From positions 32,055,401 through 32,119,400 of the forward strand of contig OY754472.1 of assembly GCA_963575645.1 (NCBI GenBank): 64,000 nt of DNA, written 5' to 3'. This DNA is from Xanthostigma xanthostigma (lineage: Eukaryota; Arthropoda; Insecta; Raphidioptera; Raphidiidae). How positions within the stretch are numbered: the stretch's first letter is position 1; the number at the start of each line of letters is the position of its first letter. Positions 35,601 to 47,600 of the stretch are shown one piece after another. The notes beneath the pieces are model-generated. The model was given only the letters and a program-made list of their open reading frames with translations. It was not told where the DNA came from and did no database searches. The position numbers and the translations under genes are program-made.

Positions 35601-38600
35601 TCGACATTTATTGGTGTCAAGCAACAGTGCGCATAAAAATTTGTCTTTCAGTGACCACCCTGTTGGCTCAGTGGCTTGCTAGTTTACGATCGTGTTCCGT
35701 CTATTCTAGTATGGCCTATCTAGTCTAACGGGGAAAGCTTTGAATAGCCCTTTAAGTGCTGGTTTACGATCGTGTTCCGTCTATTCCAGCATTTTGTGGA
35801 TTCATTCTCAGCTCGCTTGCCGAAGATCTGGAAACTATTGAAGTACGATCGTGTTGTCGTCTGCTCCGATAAGTTTCCCGGTGTCTTCTAATAGCACACT
35901 GCTTGACCATCGCGAGGGTTCTGGTTCATGATCGGGATTTCGTCTGTTCCAGACCTTAGCGTAAATCGACCCACGACCGCAACGACCGTATTAAATTCAA
36001 TGACCGTGCCGAGGATATAAATAATGACCTAATAAAAAAACACAACGTAGGAAAGACCTAGAGATTCGAGTTAAATATAATTAGAGTCCCGCCCGAGTTT
36101 AGGATTCTTCAGACCGCTAGACTCATTAACTTTATTATTATGTAAAATTGAATGTGACCGTACAAATAATATCGTTATTTGCACTGATGGGAGTATTTAA
36201 TTAAAAGTACTCTGTTGACCGATGAAAGTAAATTAGCCATTTGAACCTATTGTTTATTTCCATTATATATTTTGTGTATTGTTATAATTTGTCATTTGAG
36301 TTTTATATATTAAATTATACGTGTTAAAACTTTAACGCTCGAACCTGTTTATTTAAAAAACCCAACCAACCCCCACAAGAAAAATAATAACGTAACAACT
36401 GGTGCCGTGACCAGGATTCTTATAAAACAAAGATCCGATTGACCTATTGTTATAACAATACCGACCGTACACTGGTTCAAAATGGACGTTGACAGACTTG
36501 TTATCCGACCTGACCTTCCTAGACAATCCACCCTTCAAGAAGAAGAGCAGATTGATGAACTCACACAGGCAACGTCAACACCGCCTGAGCCAATCCGACC
36601 CGACCCAAATGTTGAACAAAATATTGACATTGCTGACCGACCTAATGATTTTTCAGCACGCTTGCGTGCATTGAACTTAGACCTAACGCCCACTGTCCGT
36701 TCCTATAAAGCTATTTCCGTGTACAAATGGGGAATAAAGTTTACCGGGGACGATCGAAATAGTTTAGAAACGTTTTTGGAGGATGTAGAAGACCGACGCC
36801 GTGACAACAGTATAACAACAACCGACTTGTTGCACTCAGCTTCCGGACTGTTTGGAGGCTCAGCCTTACAAGTCTATCGCTATGCTCGAGATAAATTACG
36901 TACATGGGATGAGCTAGTGCAAACGTTACGCAAATCTTTTAGAGATCCAGACTATGACCATTTATTAAAAATAGAAATTAATAAACGAAAACAGGGACCT
37001 ACTGAACCATTTTCTGTTTATGTCGCAAAAATGTTTAGTCTATACAAACGTATGGAGCGTCCGCCTGCATATAGTGAACAAATGCAGACAATTGAACTTA
37101 ATTGTCTCCCCGATTATCAGGAACAAATAAGCTTGAACGAACCCCGAACCATTGACGAACTTGAAAACTTAGTTTCTCGACTTGAACGAGGACGACTGAG
37201 AGCACGCCGTCAATCGTGCCCCCCGAACCAACTGTTGGAGCCCGATTTATCAAAAGTATCCAACATGACCGGAACACAAAATGATAATATACGGGTGATC
37301 CAAAAGTCACGAACTAGTCCTGTTTATGAAGTAAACACTGCGAACAATAAACCGGCATTCCGCTACAAGTGTTGGAACTGTCGCAAACAAGGACATGCAT
37401 ACAGAAACTGCCCTAACCCGCCGAATCACCAATTCTGCAATACGTGTGGAATGAACGGAACTACGACGACAAATTGTCATCGCTGTCGACAGACACAGGG
37501 AAACGACCGACAGGCACGTTAACAGGTCGTAAACGTCGCCTGAATTCCTCTAGACCGACCTTAAAACAATCTGCACCGACCGCTGAACAGAACGTGATTT
37601 CAAAAATGCCAGGAGATGCCCGACCGTATTTATTTGTGACCATTGGAGGAAGAGAGTTACCCGGATTATTAGATTCAGGAGCTAGCCGAACGATGACCGG
37701 ACCGAGAGGAAGATTGCTACTCGCTGAACGGGGATACCGCCCTCGACCTTCAGTAAACAAAAAAATTCAGACCGCTGATGGAACCACGTACTCTGTTGAA
37801 GAAGAGATGAGTGTGTTAATGACCGTATCTGACCGAACACGCCGTATTACTGTCCTATTAGTGCCCGAATTACCGCAAGATTTAATTCTCGGCATTGATT
37901 TTTGGACTGCTATGCAGATAGTGCCCGATATGAGTAGAGGAACTTGGACATTTTCTCCGAACACTGACCATGTAACGACCATAACGACCATCACGCCCAA
38001 AGAAAAGTTGAGGAACAAAAGGTACAGAAAAAGAAAAGACAACGCTAGAAATGTTGCGTTGTGTGAACCTCTGAACGATACTGTACCGATTGATGTTATC
38101 ACTTTTCCGGAACAATTACATGACCGCTGGTATAATAAAATGACCGAAAATATTGAAGCCAACCCTGATGATTATCCACGATGGAAAATTCACGACAACA
38201 AGATTTATAAAAAAATCACCGACCGACAGCACTTTCCAAATCCTGCGTATGAATGGAAATTAGTGGTGCCCAATAAATTACGACCCGAAATACTCAAACA
38301 GTTTCACGATGAACCGACCGCCGGACACTTAGGTGTCGCCAAAACATACGACCGAATAAAACGAAGTTATTATTGGCCGAAAATGATCGTTGACGTAGCA
38401 CGATACGTGCATGACTGCAGTGTATGTCAACAAACAAAACCTGATAATAAAGCGCCCCAAGGAAAAATGGGACAAGACCGGACCGCAGATGTGCCCTGGA
38501 GAACGATCAGTGCTGACCTGATGGGCCCTTTTCCTCGATCGAAAAGGGGTCGTAGATACCTACTGGTTGTTCAGGACACGCATACAAAATTTGTCTTGTT

Positions 38601-41600
38601 ATTCCCGCTTCGGGCCGCCACGTCAAAATTAGTCGCTCAACACTTGAACGACTCAGTTTTTATGATATATGGTGTTCCCGAGTTTCTAATCTCTGATAAT
38701 GGAGCCGAATTTACCGGGAAAAATGTACGCGAATTATTAGCAAAATTTGGGGTAAAGGCGTTATTAAATGCCCGTCGACATTCGCAAGCGAATCCTACCG
38801 AGCGCACGAACTTGACTATAAACAATATGCTACGCGCATATGTGACCGACAAACACAACGAGTGGGACGCTAACATAGCCGAGCTTGGCTTTGCGTTGCG
38901 AACTGCGCGAAGCGATGTCACCAACTACACCCCTGCTTATCTGAATTATGGGCGCGAACTAAAAATTCACGCCAGTGAATATCAAAACGTCGCTCCCGAT
39001 ACAACAAACGACCACGTCTCGGAACTGATACATCTTTTCACTGAAGTAAAAGATCGCTTGCAAAAGGCTCATCAAGACAGCGCCGTCCGATATAATTTGC
39101 GCCGCCGGACAAATGAGTACAATATAGGAGACCGAGTTCTGAAAAGGAAATACGCACTATCCAATGCTACGCAGGGATATGCCGCCAAATTAGCTCCCCG
39201 GTACGAGGGCCCGTTTTCCATCAAGAGGAAAATTTCGCCAATAATTTATGAGCTAGCAAAAATGAACGGTAAAAGCATTGGAATATGGCATATTAGTGAT
39301 TTAAAAACGTTTAACTAATCAAACGAATAACTAAAATGAATTACGCAATTGCGTAATCTAAGATCAAAATTATTTATGTAACATCGACTATAAAAAGACC
39401 GGCGATAACAGCAGTCTCATTCAGTTGAAAATGGACTTCTTGGACATCGACGACGTACCGACCTTCGAAGATGAACAGCGCATACCCGATACGCCGCCGA
39501 CACTATCGCCGTGCCCTTCTATCAACTCCTTCAACAAAACACCGCAGGAACGCTTCCCCGAAACGCCGCCAACGCGAGGAATAGAGGATCGTTCACCCCT
39601 GGAGCTGCTACCGTGGAGGTTGATCCAATTGACCCTCTCACCCCCTAAGAGGCGTCGACGTGTGATCCCGCCGCCGGTTCCAGAGGCTTTACTGAGGCCA
39701 CCGGCGACTATAACGCCAGCCGCCAAATCGACACCACCACCAATAAAACCTCCAGCACCTTTAAAACCAGCTATAACGCCAGTGTCAACGCCACCGACGT
39801 CGCGACCGTATGTGCCGCCGCTGCCCACCTGGACTCCAGCCTTGAGAAGACGATGTAGGAGGAAGACCGTACTGCCCGATGGACGCGTGATTCGTTTCAC
39901 GAAGGCCGCCAACGGACAAATCCGTATGGGACGCGTTGTCCCCAATGTGTGTAAAGTAGTGGACTAAGGTTTTGTGCTGAGTAAGCTAAAGTGTTTGGTA
40001 TGTGAACTTTTGTTTTTTTTTGATAAATAGTGATTATTTCCTAATGCAATATTAACATTTAGAACATTGACCGCATTTTGAAATATCACGATACCTTTTT
40101 TTGTTGTAGATTATTGAAATGTTGAATTTCAACTATGTTTGATATATTTTAATACAATATTCATATTAAAGATTTTTGACCGTATTAAATAAATCATGAC
40201 ATAGTATTAATTTTTTTTTACTTTGCCCGTGTTGGATATATTCTAATACAATATTCATATTAATGATTTTTGACCGTATTAAATATATCATAACACAATA
40301 TTCATGTTAATGATTTTTGACCGTATTAAATATAATATCATATTACACAATATTCAGTTTAATGATTTTTTGACCGTGTTTATGATATTAGAATACAATA
40401 TTGACCTTTTTGAAATTTGACTGTATTGATGAATACAGAAGTTTTGAACTTTCATTATTTTGCCCGTATTTGAAAATTATTAATGCAGACCTTTCGTAAC
40501 AATTAATAATTTGGACCATATTTAGAGATAAGATAAATGTTTGAACGTTGATAGTAGTATTAAGGACATTGAACTGTGATTATTTACGTTTATTTGAAAC
40601 GTTGAAGTGAAATATTTTGTTTTGTATTTTTGATATTTAGTCATATGAACGATAGTGAATAATATTGAAAATTGATCAAATAATTGCCCTAAGTACGATT
40701 TTTGTTTTACATTTAAGTTTATGACCATTGGTGCACATAACTATGACCTTATAATCGCGTATTTTTACACGGGCCGGAGGAGTGTAACGATATTAATTTA
40801 ATAATATTAATATCACGGTAAAATCTAGTTTGCTTTATATTCGTGTACAGTAATAGGTACACGAAATTGTGTTCAGACGCGTTTATGGTTAAGCAGAGAC
40901 CGGTATTGAGTACGTATTAGCGCCGCGTCTAATTGAACTTATATTTTTGTAATTAATATTATGTTGTCCGCCAATAGATGGCTACTCATTAATTTCCTTT
41001 TTAATTAATATTTTTATTAAAAATGATTAGCGGTCGTACCTACTGCGGTTCGACATTTATTGGTGTCAAGCAACAGTGCGCATAAAAATTTGTCTTTCAG
41101 TGACCACCCTGTTGGCTCAGTGGCTTGCTAGTTTACGATCGTGTTCCGTCTATTCTAGTATGGCCTATCTAGTCTAACGGGGAAAGCTTTGAATAGCCCT
41201 TTAAGTGCTGGTTTACGATCGTGTTCCGTCTATTCCAGCATTTTGTGGATTCATTCTCAGCTCGCTTGCCGAAGATCTGGAAACTATTGAAGTACGATCG
41301 TGTTGTCGTCTGCTCCGATAAGTTTCCCGGTGTCTTCTAATAGCACACTGCTTGACCATCGCGAGGGTTCTGGTTCATGATCGGGATTTCGTCTGTTCCA
41401 GACCTTAGCGTAAATCGACCCACGACCGCAACGACCGTATTAAATTCAATGACCGTGCCGAGGATATAAATAATGACCTAATAAAAAAACACAACGTAGG
41501 AAAGACCTAGAGATTCGAGTTAAATATAATTAGAGTCCCGCCCGAGTTTAGGATTCTTCAGACCGCTAGACTCATTAACTTTATTATTATGTAAAATTGA

Positions 41601-44600
41601 ATGTGACCGTACAAATAATATCGTTATTTGCACTGATGGGAGTATTTAATTAAAAGTACTCTGTTGACCGATGAAAGTAAATTAGCCATTTGAACCTATT
41701 GTTTATTTCCATTATATATTTTGTGTATTGTTATAATTTGTCATTTGAGTTTTATATATTAAATTATACGTGTTAAAACTTTAACGCTCGAACCTGTTTA
41801 TTTAAAAACCCAACCAACCCCCACAAGAAAAATAATAACGTAACAGAATACGTGTGCATTGTCATTTATTTTCATTTTGTTGCGTAAAAATTATTCATAA
41901 ACGTTTCTCTCATAAGTGCTCTGTAATCTTTGATCGTATTGCAAATTAGTTTGAAGAAATTCTTCGTGGATTCTTCATCATGTCAGTGTATTGCTTTATT
42001 TTCGTACTAATTTTTAATAAAACGTTTCTATTCCAACAATTATTTTTACAGAGCATTCTGGATGGAAACACTGGCCAGGATCCCGAAAGTTGCGAAACCG
42101 ATTTCCCGGCGATAGTTCGATGCATGGCTGATGGACGTAATCATGTGCCCTGCTGTCAAAATGAGCGCATTCCGGATTTGTGTCAGGATGTCTGCCGAGG
42201 GGAATACACCGTCATCACTGACAACATCAAAACACATTTTTCATGTTCAGCTTACACCGAAAGCACATTGGCCTGTATTGTCGAAGGAATCGGTAAGATA
42301 CGCAAGTCCTTACGACTCTTTCGAAACGAAACAATGAAACTTAAATAATAAATGATTACTCCAATCATGGAAGACTATGTGGCTTTGGTCGCTCTAGACT
42401 TCAGGGACGTTATCTTTCTTTCTTTGAAACAACAATAGAATATCAAACGCCTCTTATACTGAAAGATGTTAACGTTCTTAGAATTATCCACTTATCATGT
42501 GGATATTTCAGAAAGAACTAAGGACTGTGTGGAATGAGGATTATAGTTCTTTCCCGACTTGTAGTTCTTGGATAGATTTGAGAAGAGTGTCATTCGTAGA
42601 GCAATGGAAAAACATTAAATCAGACCCTAAGAACTCACGATCTATCATTGATGATTTCTTCCATTGCTTTCTAGAAATATTGCCGAGCGCTCCAGAACGA
42701 GTAGATGTTGATTCAATGACTGAGAAATCGCTCAGAATCGAATGGACTTTGCCGACAGCCAACACGGAAACGATCTCTGGCTACGTAGTGAATGTGACAT
42801 CCTTGCGTAGCTTTGATGCCCATCTTATTGAGCCAGTGGAGGTGCCATCCTCCACGGCGGCCTCCAAGTTGAACGATTCTCAACAACGCGTCCACGTGAC
42901 AATCCCAGCGGGACAGAACAGCACAATAGTAAACGATTTGAGACCTTTCACGATGTATGAAATCACTGTGACGGCAGTCAACAAGCACGGAAGTAGTTTG
43001 CCGTCATACGCTGTTAGAGCGCTCACGCAAACACCCGGGAAAATGAAGGTTAGTTGATAAATGATTCAGAAAAAGCCTTGCTTAATCTAGAAGTAGATAT
43101 TTTTATACTGAAAAAATAATCGACACTTATTTTCTTTTGATATCAAAATACGATTCAGAAAGCGCTGAAAAATGTAATAAACCCTAGATGTACTTCATGT
43201 TCAAAAAGAATATTTTTCTTTGAAATGAAAAAAATATTTTCCTGATGGTGTATGTAATTTTTTAGCCAACAAACGTCGGTGAAGCCCCGAGACTTCCAGA
43301 CATAAAGCAGTGTTGCGTTTCGCGCGGCGTGACTCACACATCATGCGTGGACAGACTTTGTGATCCAGTCAAGGCCGTTGGTGTTGATGTTACCGATATC
43401 ATGATTTGTGCTCCATGGGCTAACGAGACTTTCAATTGCTTAACCAACGGTATTGATCATTCGGATTGCTGCAGAGCACGCGGCTTACCAGATTTGTGCC
43501 AGAAACTGTGTACTGGAAATGTCACGCAAATGGACTTCAATTACTTCAAGTAAGTATTTAAAACCAAAGACTTCTGGCGACTAAAAAATAATTTCTTTTT
43601 CTTCCATTTCTGATTTCGAGTATGCGCTAGATGTAGGTACGGTTATAACTCGTACTTAAACCTTTAAATTGCGTACACCTCTTACAAAAATTAAGGGATT
43701 AAGGACACTACTTAATCTGTTGACAAGCCAGATTTTAAAGGAAATGCAATCTACATTTTTTTTTAGTTTAATGAACTGTAATCAGTAGATGTGATGTCGA
43801 ATATTACCATGTAAATATTTTGGTGAGATAGTTTGGCATCTTGAAATGCTACAGTCTTTCCAAATATTATTGTTTATGATCATCTCTAGTAATAAAGTAA
43901 TGACCACATTTCCTATAGATGCCTGCGATACATGGGCGAATACACAAATTGCCTTCTACAAGGTTACGGAGTTCTTCCAAGTGCACCAACTCAAGTTCAT
44001 CTAACCAACATTGCAACTGACTATGCGATTCTTCACTGGGGAACACCTCGTACCTTAGGAGACACAGTTACTCATTTCAAGGTACAAGAAATATTATTCA
44101 ACTATTCCTAACACTGAATATCGATTTTTAACTCATTATAATGACGTGTTTAAGGAAACTTTCTCGCTGGTCGCTAGGACTTTTCGGATTTTTTGACTAG
44201 AGTTCCAAAAATGCGTTTTGCATCATTCGATTTAATATGCCTTAACTTTGAAAAAATGAGTTTTAAAAATCTAAAGAATTTGTAGTGACTTTAAAAATAA
44301 CGTCGAACATACCTAATTTGCCAACATTCATTTTAAATAAACACGAAACAGTTCAAGTTTTTGAGGTAACCTCGTCGTTTTTACGAGTTATTAGGGATCT
44401 TATGGATATAAAATTTCAGATCTGGATACGGATACGGATGTAGGAATAATATGGTTACGGATATAAAATAATTTCGGATTATAGTTTTGAATTCGGATAT
44501 TAGATTTTTAACGGATTGTTGATCTCAAATACAAATAGAAAATAATTTGAATTTATTTTTTAATTGAATTGAATTTATTTCTTTCAAAATTACAATAGCT

Positions 44601-47600
44601 GTACATTTTTAACAAAAAAAATATATTTGAAAGATATTATAGGTTCCTTCTAAGGTAGCACCTTAGCTATTATCAATTTGTGGACAGTATTATACATAAA
44701 AAATAAAAATTAAATAAACCATTTTTGGACAGCAATCAAACAAGAAAAAAGAAATACATATCATGTAAAACAAAGAAAACCAAAGTATTGTGCAACAATC
44801 ATTGTGCTATGTCAAAAATCTTTAAGATTGCCATTTGGGACTACAACCATTCATGATTATGAATGGTTGTAGTCCCAAATACAAGTACAAGTACAAGTAA
44901 TCTTTATAGCTTCCCTCATTGGTAAATGCAAAAACAAAACTCGCATAATATGTATCATTTAAACTTCGCCTCTATTCGAAATTATTCGAAACTTTTACAT
45001 CAGATTCGGTTACGGATAGATTTTTATATCGAATATCCGATAGTTTCAGTTACAGTTATGGAGTTCCCTACATCCCTAGATTAAATGTACATCGCTTAGT
45101 GAATTTTGTCTCGACTGGATGTGCACTACGAATTTCTTGCATTTTCAGTATTCTAAATCATAGACAAAATACCTACTTTTTTGGAGCTCATTCAAAAATG
45201 TGCTCAAAATCAACAACCCCCCGTTGTAAGTTCTCTTGTGAGTTTGGAAAGTGTTTTTTATTGGTTCGATAAATTCTTTAAGGTTCGCGTGAGAGCACTG
45301 GATACGGACTACAGTGACGGCGAGTATGCAGTTGCCGAAAAGGCACAGCCTCCTTTCGTTCTCGAAGGATTGCATAGCGACACAGATTATGAAGTTTACG
45401 TTGAAGCCGTCAACGTTCATGGGGTCGGTGAACCAAGCAGCAGAATTGTGTTCAAAACGCAAAGTTTGGTGAGTGATAATTTTTATTTTTTATTACTCAT
45501 GCGGAAAAAGTGGTATGTTTACGCACGCTTTTACGGTTGAAAACTAGCTATTTTCATTTGCGTGCGGAAACTTTATTTGTCGCACTCAAATTATTATTTG
45601 CCGCACGCAAATTCAGCGTTACCATAGTTACCAAACAATAACAATTTTAACTGAATTGTCAACTGTTTAATGATTTAATTTTAATTTTTATTACTTTTAA
45701 TTTCTTTTTTTAATTCGTAATACAATTTTAATTTCAATTTAATTTAATTCGTAATAAAAAATAGCATGTGCAACTCGTGCGGCATTGTCGATTGCCCACT
45801 CAAGCGAATGAGCGCACGAGCGAAGCGAGTGCGCTCAACTTCACTTTCGTGGGCAAACGACAACTTCCCGCACTAGTTGCACAATATACTATTTTTGACG
45901 TAAAACTTCTTTATACTTGTTTTGAAACGAATTCTTGTTTGTATATTTTATAATTTGTGACGTATGTTTCTTAAATTATTTTTTTTTGTTGATAATATGA
46001 AATAATTTATAGTAGGTATACACATTTTTATTTATCAAATTAGTACCTGGTACAACAATGTTGTTAATACTAAAATACTAAAAATAAATATTTTAAAAAG
46101 TATTTTTATGAGGTACTAAATATCAAATATTGATTTAACATTTGTTTTTCTTATTAATAAAAATTTTTATAACTAGCTGCTACCCGCGACTTCATCCGCA
46201 TAGGTTTTTATTTGTTTAAAATAAAATTACATATCACGCATAAAAAGCTTACATCTCATAAGTCTTTATTTTTTCAAAAAATCCATTTTTAACGACTGGA
46301 TCCTCCGTTTTATTGTTAAATAAGTGTCCTTTAAAAAGCGACCCGAATTTGAATTCCGTGTTTCGAATCGACACGACAAAAGTTATAAATCCAACTGGCT
46401 ACAGTCGAAATATTTAAGGCGTAGTTATTGAGGGTCCTATTTTTATATCATAACTTTTCTGTTCGTTTCCGAGTTTTCTGTAGAAACAGTAGACAACCAC
46501 AATGAAGAATACCGATAAAGCTGAAAAAAAAAAATAAAATAATTATCTAAAAATATTTTTTTCACACGACCCCCTATAAAATAGATCTTCACGTGCCTGT
46601 GTACCGGTTGTAAAATGACCCATTTCGCATCGGTGTGTAAAGTAACACAAAAGAAATGCGAAACGTAGTCATACTACCATTTCCGCAGTAAAAGTATGAA
46701 AATTAAACGCAGCCTATTGGAAAATTTAACTGTCAATTTTTTTTTTCTTTTAATTATGTGAATTTAAGCCATTTTATAGGGGTTGCGTGCATCACGCAAA
46801 ACTCTCCAACGGTGAGCTCTTCTGACGTCATAAAATTTTTGCAGTTGGCAAAACCAGATAAATGTGATTTTTTCAGTTTTTTACGTCGATCCCTTCCCGA
46901 TTTATGTTAAGTAAGTTAGTCCACGTAACTATGGCTATATCTTACTGCGCCCCGGGCGAAACCGGACCATGCAATTAGTATCATATTATATTTAGTGGCT
47001 TTTTACATAATGACTATTTGCAAGTATTTACCATTTTAATTAAAATTTTGATGAGAAGTTATTATTTTTAATAAGTACAGTAATTATTTTTAATATCGAA
47101 TTTTATATTCCAATCTGTATCAGACAGGGACAACGAGGATATGACAGTTAGTAATATGGTCGATAATTTATTAATTATTTTAAATTTAATATCAAAACCT
47201 ATAGGGTACTTCCCGTTGACCTAGAATCATGAAATTTGGCAAGAAGCAATGTCTCATAGCGCAAGTAAAGAAAAAAATTCGAAAACCGTAAAGTAGTTAC
47301 ATCACAAATAAAAAATGTTTTTAAACCGCAACAATATGCTACGCACGTACACAGTAACGGTTCTAATACAAAACAAGCGTATGCTACCGGTGCGTTTATA
47401 CAGCACTATATGAGAACTCTCGCATACAATACGGTACGACAACTAGGCTATCAGATATAGCCACGGGTTACAATATAGTTCAGTAGTGCAGTTGAACTCA
47501 TAGCAATTACACGCTTAGTTGGCAAACTGATCGCGACGTTTGTCGATGTATGGGGACAACAGTTTTCCAACAGCTAAGCGGGAAACATCTTCGAGACTCG

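Larger units (their letters stand above)
35334..41845 (+). mobile_element. Ty3/gypsy LTR retrotransposon lacking reverse transcriptase and RNase H
   Basis: Order: 5' LTR, tRNA-His primer site, gag with a zinc knuckle, -1-frame protease directly joined to integrase, a proline-rich third ORF, repeat-rich 3' UTR, polypurine tract, 3' LTR, with a GAAT target duplication. At 6.5 kb it is shorter than typical 7-9-kb relatives, and the missing part is exactly RT and RNase H (about 1.4 kb by family comparison). All remaining frames are open and the LTRs are almost identical, so the insertion is very young. It must have depended on RT supplied by a relative, unless the deletion followed insertion or is an assembly artefact. 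It lies in sense orientation in an intron of the main gene. Confidence 0.95.

Noticed and set aside
39421-39945. 174-codon antisense open frame opposite the gypsy third ORF
   Set aside because: It exactly mirrors a Pro-rich, GC-rich frame, which tends to leave the opposite strand open as Gly-rich; no independent support.
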